From positions 62,001 to 126,000 of the forward strand of contig CAZOVG010000005.1 in assembly GCA_964583335.1 (NCBI GenBank): 64,000 nucleotides of DNA, written 5' to 3'. Positions 25,535-33,442 of this stretch are shown piece by piece. Origin of the DNA: JAGNKE01 sp964583335 (lineage in GTDB: Bacteria; Pseudomonadota; Alphaproteobacteria; Micavibrionales; Micavibrionaceae). Each line of letters opens with the position of its first letter. Position 1 is the stretch's first letter. The notes under the pieces are model-generated. The model was not told where the DNA came from. It saw only the letters and a program-made list of their open reading frames with translations, and made no database searches. Both the position numbers and the translations under genes were made by a program.

Positions 25535-25930
25535 TTATTCTCCGTCTTTGGAGTCGTCTTGCACGTTTTCGCCGCGCAGGAGATTTTCGATCCGCTGCGC
25601 CTGATCGAAGGAGTCGTCGGTGACGAAGCGGACCTTCGGGGTGAATTTCAGGTTGGAGTGGCGGCCGATGTCTTTCTGGAACACGCGGGCCTCGTCGTTG
25701 AGCGCGTCGAGGACGGCCTCGATCTGGCGGCCGCCCAAGGTCATGACGTAGGCGCGGGCATGTTTGAGGTCGGGGCTGGGGCGCACCTCGGTGATCGTGA
25801 CTTTGCTGGCCTCGTCCATCAGGACCTGGCTGTGAAAATGGCCGCGCTGGAGGGTCTCACACAAGATGTGGCGGATTTGTTCCCCGACGCGGAGTTGGCG
25901 CTGGGACGGTTCGGAGGTGCGGTGTTTCAT
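25535..25930 (-). CDS. rbfA: 30S ribosome-binding factor A
   Basis: 131 residues. RbfA binds free 30S subunits and helps 16S rRNA 5' end maturation, especially in the cold. It has the KH-like fold: RVGEQIRHILCETLQRGHF, the family motif TITEVRPSPDLKHARAYVMT and FTPKVRFVTDDSFDQAQRIE. It lies between infB and truB as in most bacteria, 38 bases after infB. Confidence 0.96.
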   Translation of the reverse strand: MKHRTSEPSQRQLRVGEQIRHILCETLQRGHFHSQVLMDEASKVTITEVRPSPDLKHARAYVMTLGGRQIEAVLDALNDEARVFQKDIGRHSNLKFTPKVRFVTDDSFDQAQRIENLLRGENVQDDSKDGE

Positions 25931-25968
25931 AGCGGAATCCTACTCCTTGCGGACAGCGCGGCGCGGAC

Positions 25969-28455
25969 TTACGTCAACGAGCGCTCTTCCTCCACCAGCT
26001 CGAAACACTCGATGACGTCGCCTTGCTTGATGTCATCGTAGCTCTCGAACGCCATACCGCATTCGGTGCCTTCCTTGACCTCTTTCACTTCGTCCTTGAA
26101 GCGTTTGAGGGTTTTGAGCATGCCTTCGTGGATCACCACGTCGTCACGCAGGAGGCGGACCTTGGCGCCGCGTTTGACGCTGCCGACCGAGATTATACAG
26201 CCCGCGACCTTGCCGACTTTGGTTATATTGAAGACTTCTCTGATGAGGGCCTGGCCGAGGTAGTTTTCGCGGATGCGCGGAGAGAGCATTCCGGTCAGGA
26301 CAGCCTTCGCGTCGTCGATGACGTTGTAGATGATGCTGTAGTAGCGGATATCCACGCCGTCGCGCTGGGCGAGGCTTCTGGCCTGCATGTTTGCGCGGAC
26401 GTTGAAGCCGATGATGATGCCCTTGGACGCCTTGGCGAGGATGACGTCGGATTCGGTGATCCCGCCGACGCCGGTGTGCAGAATTTGAACGTCCACGTCC
26501 TCGTTTTCCTGAACAACCTTGCGCAGGGCTCCGGCGATGGCTTCCACGGAGCCGTGCACGTCCGCCTTGATGACGACGGGCAGGCGGGTTTTTTCGCCGG
26601 TCTGACGCAGGTTGAGGATGTCCTCCATGGTCGTTCGGCTCTTGACCACCATTGCGGCTTGGGAATCCTTGATTTTTCTTTGGCGGTAGGTGGCCACTTC
26701 GCGGGCGCGGGATTCATCCTTGACCACGAAGAAGGAGTCACCCGCGTCGGGAGCGGAGTCCGATCCGATCACCTCGACCGGCTGGCCGGGCTCAGCAGAC
26801 GTTACGGGCTGGCCCTTATCGTCGATCATGGCGCGGACCTTACCGATCGTTGCGCCTGCGACGAAGACGTCGCCGATTTTGAGCGTGCCGTTCTGAACGA
26901 GAACGGTGGCAACCGGGCCGCGGCCCTTTTCAAGTTTGGATTCGATCACGAAGCCCTGGGCGATGCGGTTCGGGTTCGCCTTGAGTTCCAAAATCTCAGC
27001 CTGAACGAGGATGGCTTCTTCGAGTTTGTCGAGGTTGAGTTTTTGTTTCGCGGAGACTTCCACGCACTGCACTTCGCCGGAGAGCTCTTCCACGATGATG
27101 TCGTACTGGAGAAGATCCTGCTTGACCTTGAGGGGTCTTGCATCGGGCAGATCGACCTTGTTGATCGCGATAATAATTGGAACGCCCGCCGCCTTGGCGT
27201 GGCTGATCGCTTCGATGGTTTGCGGCATGATGCTGTCGTTCGCGGCGACGACGATCACCACGATGTCGGTGACGTTCGCACCGCGTGCGCGCATTTCGGT
27301 GAACGCGGCGTGGCCGGGCGTGTCAAGGAAAGTAATTCTTTCGCCGCCGGACATTTTGACCTGATAGGCGCCGATATGCTGGGTGATGCCGCCGGCTTCG
27401 CCGGAGACTACATCGGTGGAGCGCAGCGCGTCCAGCAAGGAGGTCTTGCCGTGATCGACGTGGCCCATGATCGTGACGACAGGCGGACGGGGATATTTGT
27501 CTTCCTCGCGGTCGTCTATGCCCGTTAAGCCGATTTCAACGTCGGCATCGGTGACGCGTTTGGTCTTGTGGCCGAATTCGCCAATCAGAAGTTCGGCTGT
27601 ATCGGCGTCGATGGTCTGGGTGATTGTCGCCATCACGCCCAGTTTCATCAGTGCCTTTACGACGTCACCGCCGGGTTCGGCCATACGGATGGCGAGTTCC
27701 TGAACTGTGATCGTCTCGGGGAGGACGATTTCCCGCACTGCTTTTTGCTGCGGCGCTTGGAATGGCTGAGCGGCGAGGCGGGCCTTTTCGCGGGCGCGTC
27801 TTTGAGCCGCGAGACTGGGGCCGCGATCGCGTTCGAAATCTTCGTTCAATGCCTGCGTCACCGTGATGCGGCGGCGTTTGTCGTCTGTCGTACGCGGGTT
27901 TGGCTTGGCCTGCGCCTTTTTGAGCTTATCGCGTGTGCTTTCTTCGGTTTCTTCCTCTGCGCCTTTACGGAAGCGCTTCGTTTCAAGCGGCTTTTTCGCC
28001 GCGTCAGGGTCCGCCGGGGCGGTCGCGGCCTGTTGCTTTGCGGCCTCGGCTTCCTGCAGGCGGGGGGAGAGCGTTTCGTTTTTCTGTTCGGCGCGTTCCT
28101 GATTTTCCTGAGCCTTTACGTCTTCGAGCGTCGTGACGCGGCGTTTAGGAAGTTCGCGCTTTTTGCCCTCACCGGAGAGTGCTTGATGAAGGGCGCGGGC
28201 GCGGGACTCACGTTCTTCGTCTGTGAGGCGGAGGTTTTCTTTTTTCTCAGAGGTGTCGCGCTCGTTTTCCTGTCCGGCGGGTTTACGCTTGCGTCTAACT
28301 TCAACGGCAACAGCGGGACCCCGCGAAGATGCGGCCAGATTTGGACGTGCAGGCGCCGACGCTCCCTTCAAGCTTAGGGTCTTTCCGGACAGGCTAAGGG
28401 TTTTGTTACCCTTGTCGTCTTCGCCGTTATTATCTTTCTTGGTCTTTTCCGTCAT
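25969..28455 (-). CDS. infB: Translation initiation factor IF-2
   Basis: 828 residues from the ATG at 28455 (MTEKTKKDNNGEDDKGNKTL), preceded by AGGAAAAAA. IF-2 is the GTPase that delivers fMet-tRNA to the 30S subunit. A long charged N-terminal region (to about 250) is followed by the IF2 N2 domain (ETITVQELAIRMAEPGGDVV). The G domain has GHVDHGKTSLLDAL near 330, DTPGHAAF and NKVDLP. Domains II, III and the C-terminal fMet-binding domains follow. It is separated from nusA by 115 bases, where related genomes carry ylxR; a strong hairpin is found there instead. Confidence 0.98.
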   Translation of the reverse strand: MTEKTKKDNNGEDDKGNKTLSLSGKTLSLKGASAPARPNLAASSRGPAVAVEVRRKRKPAGQENERDTSEKKENLRLTDEERESRARALHQALSGEGKKRELPKRRVTTLEDVKAQENQERAEQKNETLSPRLQEAEAAKQQAATAPADPDAAKKPLETKRFRKGAEEETEESTRDKLKKAQAKPNPRTTDDKRRRITVTQALNEDFERDRGPSLAAQRRAREKARLAAQPFQAPQQKAVREIVLPETITVQELAIRMAEPGGDVVKALMKLGVMATITQTIDADTAELLIGEFGHKTKRVTDADVEIGLTGIDDREEDKYPRPPVVTIMGHVDHGKTSLLDALRSTDVVSGEAGGITQHIGAYQVKMSGGERITFLDTPGHAAFTEMRARGANVTDIVVIVVAANDSIMPQTIEAISHAKAAGVPIIIAINKVDLPDARPLKVKQDLLQYDIIVEELSGEVQCVEVSAKQKLNLDKLEEAILVQAEILELKANPNRIAQGFVIESKLEKGRGPVATVLVQNGTLKIGDVFVAGATIGKVRAMIDDKGQPVTSAEPGQPVEVIGSDSAPDAGDSFFVVKDESRAREVATYRQRKIKDSQAAMVVKSRTTMEDILNLRQTGEKTRLPVVIKADVHGSVEAIAGALRKVVQENEDVDVQILHTGVGGITESDVILAKASKGIIIGFNVRANMQARSLAQRDGVDIRYYSIIYNVIDDAKAVLTGMLSPRIRENYLGQALIREVFNITKVGKVAGCIISVGSVKRGAKVRLLRDDVVIHEGMLKTLKRFKDEVKEVKEGTECGMAFESYDDIKQGDVIECFELVEEERSLT

Positions 28456-28532
28456 TTTTTTTCCTAAAGTCAGGCCTTTGGTATACACCATCGCGCCCGG
28501 GATTCATAATTTCATTCTCTATTCAGGCTGCG

Positions 28533-28557
28533 CGTGAGGCCCCGGAAGGGCCTCACG
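28533..28557. other. Strong hairpin in the nusA-infB gap
   Basis: Ten-base stem CGTGAGGCCC / GGGCCTCACG with loop CGGAA. There is no T-run after it on either strand, so it is unlikely to terminate fully. It begins 14 bases after the nusA stop in the minus direction and could stabilise or attenuate the transcript. Confidence 0.5.
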
Positions 28558-28570
28558 GCGTAATTTTCGC

Positions 28571-30100
28571 CTATTCTTCGGTCTTTTCGGCCTCTGCGGC
28601 GGCCGGTTCCTCGTCCGCAAACCAATGCTCGCGCGCCTTCATGATGACGGCGTTCGCATCGGACACGGTGATGGAGTCGGCGCCTAGAATCTCGACCAGT
28701 TCGTCTCCGGCGAGGTCGGCCAGGTCATCGAGGCTCTTGATACCGCTTTCGCCCAGCTTGACGATCTGGTTCGACAGGAGGCCCTCGACGGTCATCAGGT
28801 CGTCGGCGATGCCGAGTTCGTCCTGCTTGACCTTGAGTTCCTCGGCCTTGATCTTCAGCCAGCTTTGGGCGCGTCTTTGCAGCTCGGAGGAGATTTCCTC
28901 CTCGAAGCCCTCGATCTCGTTCAGTTCGTCGATCGGGGTTTCCGCGATTTCGTTGACCTTCGTGAAGCCTTCGGCGACAAGAAGGTGCGCAATCACATCG
29001 TCAACGTCGAGCGCCTCAATGAACAGCGACGAGCGGGTCTTGAATTCGTCCGCGCGTCTTTGCGACTCTTCGGCTTCGGTCATGATGTCGATGTCCCAGC
29101 CGGTCAGCATGGAGGCGAGGCGGACGTTCTGACCGCGACGACCGATGGCCAGGCTGAGCTGTTCGTCGGGAACGACGACATCCATACGTTTTTTCTCCTC
29201 GTCGAGAACGACCTTGGATACGCTCGCGGGTTGGAGGGCGCTGACGACGAAGCTTGCGATGTCTTCCGACCACGGAATGATGTCGATCTTCTCGCCGTGC
29301 AGTTCGCCGACAACGGCCTGTACGCGGCTTCCGCGCATACCGACGCAAGCGCCGACGGGGTCGATGGAGCTGTCGCGGGAGATAACCGCGATTTTCGCAC
29401 GGCTGCCGGGGTCGCGGGCGACGCGGCGGATTTCGATGATGCCGTCATAGATTTCGGGCACTTCCTGCATGAACAGCTTGGCCATGAATTCGGGATGGCT
29501 GCGGGACAGGAAGATCTGCGGGCCGCGCAATTCCTCGCGCACCTCATAGATGATCGCGCGGATGCGGTCGCCGGTGTTGAAGGCTTCGCGCGGAATGCTC
29601 TCGTCGCGGCGCAGGAGGCCTTCGGCGCGACCCTGAATGTCTACGATCACGTTGCCGTATTCGACGCGCTTGACCACGCCGTTGATGATCTCGCCCACGC
29701 GGCCTTTGAATTCCTCGTACTGGCGGGCGCGTTCGGCCTCGCGGACCTTCTGCATGATAACCTGCTTGGCGGTCTGGGCGGCGATGCGGCCGAAGTCGAG
29801 CGGCGGCAGGTCGTCGATCAGGAATTCGCCGGGCTGGGCGTCGGGCTTGATCTTGCGGGCCTCGGCCAGAGTCAACTGGGCGACTTCGTTTTCCATGAGT
29901 TCGGGGTTTTCCAGAACCTCGCGGAAACGGCGCAGATTGATCAGGCCGGACTTGCGGTCGATCTCGGCGCGGATATCCTGTTCGTAGCCGTACTTGGAGC
30001 GGCCAGCCTTTTGAATGGCTTCTTCCATCGCCTGTATGACGATTTCGCGGTCGATATTCTTTTCGCGTGCGACCGTATCCGCAACCTGCAACAGTTCCAT
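28571..30100 (-). CDS. nusA: Transcription termination/antitermination protein NusA
   Basis: 509 residues. NusA binds RNA polymerase and modulates pausing, termination and antitermination. Order: N-terminal polymerase-binding domain (MELLQVADTVAREKNIDREI), S1 domain (GRVGEIINGVVKRVEYGNVI), two KH domains (DPVGACVGMRGSRVQAVVGE; QLSLAIGRRGQNVRLASMLT), and C-terminal acidic helix-hairpin repeats (FTKVNEIAETPIDELNEIEG; GESGIKSLDDLADLAGDELV). It follows rimP by nine bases. The C-terminal repeats are present, as in Proteobacteria. Confidence 0.98.
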   Translation of the reverse strand: MELLQVADTVAREKNIDREIVIQAMEEAIQKAGRSKYGYEQDIRAEIDRKSGLINLRRFREVLENPELMENEVAQLTLAEARKIKPDAQPGEFLIDDLPPLDFGRIAAQTAKQVIMQKVREAERARQYEEFKGRVGEIINGVVKRVEYGNVIVDIQGRAEGLLRRDESIPREAFNTGDRIRAIIYEVREELRGPQIFLSRSHPEFMAKLFMQEVPEIYDGIIEIRRVARDPGSRAKIAVISRDSSIDPVGACVGMRGSRVQAVVGELHGEKIDIIPWSEDIASFVVSALQPASVSKVVLDEEKKRMDVVVPDEQLSLAIGRRGQNVRLASMLTGWDIDIMTEAEESQRRADEFKTRSSLFIEALDVDDVIAHLLVAEGFTKVNEIAETPIDELNEIEGFEEEISSELQRRAQSWLKIKAEELKVKQDELGIADDLMTVEGLLSNQIVKLGESGIKSLDDLADLAGDELVEILGADSITVSDANAVIMKAREHWFADEEPAAAEAEKTEE

Positions 30101-30109
30101 GTTTTTCTC

Positions 30110-30607
30110 CTACTTGCTTGCAGCAGCCTTTATAAGTTCATCCGTCAGGACCAGTTTGGCCTTGGCCAGATCAGCGAAGGGGATTTCCACCCGTCCTGTA
30201 TCGGTTTCGACCAGAATGTTATTGTCCTGCAATCCTTTTATGATCCCGCGAAAACGCTTTTGGCCATTTTCCGCCGGGGTATGTCGTTCCAGTTTTGCCT
30301 CGTAGCCCGTGTAATGCTCGAAATCCTGAAGTTTGACCAGAGGGCGGTCGATTCCGGGGGAACTGACCTCAAGACGGTACTGACCCGCGATGGGATCCTC
30401 AACGTCCAGAAGGGCGGAGACAGCGCGGCTGATGTTCGCGGCGTCCTCGACCCCGAGATTGCGGGTTTGCGGATTTTGCGCAAGAATCTGCACTGTTTTC
30501 GTTCCACCTTCACCGATCACGCTAATCAGGACGAGGTCGAAGCCTAGGTCGGCTATGACCGGCTCCACAATTTCCGTCAGTTTGTTTTCCAGCGGCGTAC
30601 GCTTCAT
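30110..30607 (-). CDS. rimP: Ribosome maturation factor RimP
   Basis: 165 residues. RimP assists 30S assembly. Family features: IVEPVIADLGFDLVLISVIG, then the highly conserved LEVSSPGIDRPLVKLQDFEH. It heads the rimP-nusA-infB unit; a terminator at 30634-30662 stands just upstream, so the promoter must be very close to the start codon or readthrough occurs. The nine-base gap to nusA supports cotranscription. Confidence 0.96.
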   Translation of the reverse strand: MKRTPLENKLTEIVEPVIADLGFDLVLISVIGEGGTKTVQILAQNPQTRNLGVEDAANISRAVSALLDVEDPIAGQYRLEVSSPGIDRPLVKLQDFEHYTGYEAKLERHTPAENGQKRFRGIIKGLQDNNILVETDTGRVEIPFADLAKAKLVLTDELIKAAASK

Positions 30608-30633
30608 GTCTTTTTCGGTTCCATCCGGGAATT

Positions 30634-30662
30634 AAAAAAGGCGGGTCTCTTTTGAGCCCACC
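30634..30662 (-). terminator. Intrinsic terminator between trmB and rimP
   Basis: Read on the minus strand: GGTGGGCTC, loop AAAA, GAGACCCGCC, then TTTTTT. The stem has one bulged A and one G-T pair. It ends the metK/trmB transcript 27 bases before the rimP start codon. Confidence 0.7.
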
Positions 30663-30745
30663 GTTCCTTATCAGACCGGAATTTTTCAGGAATATATGCG
30701 CTTTGTGTGGGTTGTGCAAGTATTTTTATGCTCTTTTTGAGCCGT

Positions 30746-31483
30746 TCAGGCGGGGGCCTTGCGGAAGAGCAAATAGGACATTTTTTTGGCGTTTTTGGCG
30801 CCCTTGACCTCGTAGCGGGTGGTAACCCATCCGGCGGGCGGTTGCTGCCAGTCCTGCGCGGTTTTGGCCGTCCATTCGAAGCCGGGGTGGTTTATGGCCT
30901 GTGTTACCATCCACTCGGCCATTGCCTCGACATCGGAGGTCATGATGAGTTCGCCGCCAGGTTTGAGGATGCGGTAAAACTCGTCGAGGTTGGCCTTGTT
31001 CACGATGCGGCGTTTGTGGTGGCGGGTCTTGTGCCACGGGTCGGGGTTGAGGATGTAGATCCCGTCCAGCGTTTCGTTGCCTAAGGCGCGGGCGATCTTC
31101 ATCGCGTCGTCCATCAGGATTCGGACGTTTTCGGCGGGGTTTTCATCCATCTCGGATAAGAGGGCGGCCATGCCGTTGAGGAAGGGTTCGGCGCCGATAT
31201 AGGCGGTGTCGGGATTTTCGCGGGCCAGCGCCGCGAGATGTTCGCCGTAGCCGAAGCCGATCTCGAACCAGCAGGCGGCATATTTTTTTGTGAACAGATT
31301 TTCGGGCGTAAGCGCTGCGGGCCGTTCGAGCCTGTCGGCGGGTATCGCGTAGGAAGGGAGAAGGCGGTCCATGACCTCCTTTTTCTGGGCGCTTAAGGGC
31401 CGACCGACGCGCCTGCCAAAAAGGCTCCGCCCATGGGGGGCGGAGCCTTGGATTTTCGTTTCGCTTTGGTCTTGCTTAGCCAA
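30746..31483 (-). CDS. trmB: tRNA (guanine-46-N7)-methyltransferase
   Basis: 245 residues if started at the TTG at 31483. The enzyme makes m7G46 in tRNA variable loops using SAM. Motifs: EIGFGYGEHLAALARENPDT, YIGAEPF, and NPDPWHKTRHHKRRI. Start choice is difficult. The family's N-terminal SLFGRRVGRPL is encoded upstream of the ATG at 31372 (which has GGAGG only two bases away), so translation should begin earlier. Candidates are the TTG at 31483, overlapping the end of metK, or an ATG at 31537 inside metK. The metK terminator hairpin lies within this N-terminal coding part. The function is sure; the start is not. Confidence 0.88.
   Translation of the reverse strand: MAKQDQSETKIQGSAPHGRSLFGRRVGRPLSAQKKEVMDRLLPSYAIPADRLERPAALTPENLFTKKYAACWFEIGFGYGEHLAALARENPDTAYIGAEPFLNGMAALLSEMDENPAENVRILMDDAMKIARALGNETLDGIYILNPDPWHKTRHHKRRIVNKANLDEFYRILKPGGELIMTSDVEAMAEWMVTQAINHPGFEWTAKTAQDWQQPPAGWVTTRYEVKGAKNAKKMSYLLFRKAPA
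31418..31449 (-). terminator. Intrinsic terminator of metK, inside the trmB 5' coding region
   Basis: On the minus strand: AAGGCTCCGCCC, loop CCCAT, GGGCGGAGCCTT, then TTT. The 12-base stem is perfect. It starts 26 bases after the metK stop and encodes part of the trmB N-terminus. Confidence 0.8.
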
Positions 31484-32705
31484 TGATCTTTTGCAGGTCC
31501 TTGACGAGGTCCAGCTTTTCCCAAGAGAAGCCGCCATCGGGCTCCGGCTCGCGGCCGAAGTGGCCGTAAGCAGCGGTGCGCGCGTAGATCGGGCGGCTGA
31601 GCTTCAGGTGCTCGCGGATGCCGCGCGGGCTGAGATCGACCAGCTGTTGCAGGGCCTTGATGATCTCGGTCTCGGGCGCCGTTCCGGTTCCGTGGGTGAA
31701 GAGGTAGGTCGAGAGGGGCTTGGACACGCCGATCGCGTAGGAGAGCTGGATCGTGCAGACCTCAGCATAGCCAGCCGCGACGATGTTCTTCGCCAGATAG
31801 CGGGCCGCATAAGCCGCCGAGCGGTCAACCTTCGTCGGGTCCTTACCAGAGAACGCACCGCCGCCGTGGGGGGCAGCGCCGCCGTAAGTGTCCACGATGA
31901 TCTTGCGTCCGGTCAGGCCGCAGTCGCCGACGGGGCCGCCGATGACGAAGCGTCCGGTCGGGTTGACGTAGAATTCCTCTTCCGGGCACATCCAGCTTTC
32001 GTCGGGGAGGACGGCGAGGACGTGCGGGCGGACGATTTCCTTGATTTCCGCCTGCGTGAGGCCGTCCTTGTGCTGGGTCGAGACGACGATGGAGGTCGCG
32101 CGGACCGGCTTGTCGTCGCGGTATTCCAGAGTCACCTGCGATTTTGCATCGGGCTCAAGCTGGGGCGCGGCGCCGGAGTGGCGGGCCTCGGCCAGAGAAC
32201 GCAGGATCGCGTGGGAGTAGTGGAGGGTCGCGGGCATCAGCGCGTCGGTCTCGCGGCAAGCGTAGCCGAACATGATGCCCTGGTCGCCCGCGCCTTCGTC
32301 CTTATTGGAGGCGGAGTCGACGCCCTGCGCGATGTCTGCGGACTGTTTGTGCAGTTTGACCTGAACATTCACGGTCTTCCAGTTGAAGCCTTCCTGTTCG
32401 TAGCCGATATCGCGGATCGCGTGACGGGCGACCTGCTCGATGTCGTCCTTGGTGATGCTGTCGGGGCCGCGCGTTTCGCCGGCGATGACAACGGTGTCGG
32501 TGGTGACGAGCGTTTCGCACGCTACGCGGGAGTGGGGGTCGCGGGTCAGATAATGGTCGAGGACGGCATCGGAGATGCGGTCGCAGACCTTATCGGGGTG
32601 ACCTTCGGACACAGATTCGCTGGTGAACAAGTAATCTTTGAGGCGGTCTTGGTCCGCCGCCGGGCTTTGTTTGGCTTTCATTGCTGCCGTACCTGCTTGT
32701 GACAT
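31476..32705 (-). CDS. metK: S-adenosylmethionine synthetase
   Basis: 409 residues. MetK makes SAM from methionine and ATP, the donor for neighbours such as TrmB. Conserved motifs: FTSESVSEGHPDKVCDRISD, GAGDQGIMFGYACRE and GGAAPHGGGAFSGKDPTKVD. The first ~20 residues (MSQAGTAAMKAKQSPAADQD) are variable; Met9 could also be the start. It follows an XRE regulator in the order lnt-XRE-metK-trmB that is common in Alphaproteobacteria. A strong terminator follows. The 124-base upstream gap showed no recognisable SAM riboswitch. Confidence 0.98.
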   Translation of the reverse strand: MSQAGTAAMKAKQSPAADQDRLKDYLFTSESVSEGHPDKVCDRISDAVLDHYLTRDPHSRVACETLVTTDTVVIAGETRGPDSITKDDIEQVARHAIRDIGYEQEGFNWKTVNVQVKLHKQSADIAQGVDSASNKDEGAGDQGIMFGYACRETDALMPATLHYSHAILRSLAEARHSGAAPQLEPDAKSQVTLEYRDDKPVRATSIVVSTQHKDGLTQAEIKEIVRPHVLAVLPDESWMCPEEEFYVNPTGRFVIGGPVGDCGLTGRKIIVDTYGGAAPHGGGAFSGKDPTKVDRSAAYAARYLAKNIVAAGYAEVCTIQLSYAIGVSKPLSTYLFTHGTGTAPETEIIKALQQLVDLSPRGIREHLKLSRPIYARTAAYGHFGREPEPDGGFSWEKLDLVKDLQKIIG

Positions 32706-32829
32706 CTTAGGTTTTTTCCTTCAATGAGGGTCGATATGATTTGTTTCGTTAAACGCCGAATATTCATAAAAAGAGTGATGCACCCTACTGAAAGTGGGCG
32801 GATTACACAAGATTATTCGTTAACGGTTG

Positions 32830-33294
32830 TTATTTTTTTTCCGTTCGTCCGTTGGCCATAGATTTGACCATTTTGAGGATCATTTTGCGTACGGAAGGGT
32901 CTTTGATCGAATAGTAGTTACGCAGGAGGTCCAAGGTCTCCTTGCGGCTCATGACGTCTTCGGGCATCGACCCCGTCAGAGATTCCTGCTCACTGTCAGA
33001 AAAGCCCTGTTTTTTGCTTCCGCCGGGCTCAGCCTTAGGGGAGACCTCAGCACCTTCGAAGAAGTAACCTACAGGGACCTGAAGGGTCTTGCTGAACTTG
33101 AGCAGGCGACCTGCGCTGATGCGATTCGTGCCGCGCTCATATTTCTGGACTTGCTGGAAAGTAATGCCGACGCTTTCGGCAAGTTTTTCCTGACTCATCC
33201 CTAAAAGAATGCGCCGCGATTTAAGCTGTTGACCTACGTGGCGGTCCACGTCGTCGGGTACGCCCTTGGTTTTTCTTACTTTTTGATTTTTCAT
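32830..33294 (-). CDS. XRE-family helix-turn-helix regulator
   Basis: 154 residues from the ATG at 33294 (MKNQKVRKTKGVPDDVDRHV); 16 more in-frame residues upstream look non-coding. The helix-turn-helix spans about residues 24-75: VGQQLKSRRILLGMSQEKLA, ESVGITFQQVQKYERGTNRI, SAGRLLKFSKTLQVPVGYFF. A linker and a helical C-terminus (RKETLDLLRNYYSIKDPSVR) complete it. Proteins of this exact layout lie beside metK and lnt in many Alphaproteobacteria. The regulon is unknown from sequence; self-regulation or control of metK is possible. Confidence 0.93.
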   Translation of the reverse strand: MKNQKVRKTKGVPDDVDRHVGQQLKSRRILLGMSQEKLAESVGITFQQVQKYERGTNRISAGRLLKFSKTLQVPVGYFFEGAEVSPKAEPGGSKKQGFSDSEQESLTGSMPEDVMSRKETLDLLRNYYSIKDPSVRKMILKMVKSMANGRTEKK

Positions 33295-33442
33295 TTTTGC
33301 GATTATGCGACCAAATTTTCGTGTTTCATTACCGGCACACACACCGTCTTGCGCCCGTAACCTGAGAGCAATTCCTCTCTCTTAGCGCATGATTACGCTT
33401 GTATGCAACTGATCTTAAGTATGCGCGATAAAAAAAGTTCAA

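Noticed and set aside
32706..32829. SAM or SAM/SAH riboswitch in front of metK
   Set aside because: The 124-base leader shows no recognisable conserved core or pseudoknot of these classes; a covariance-model search would be needed.
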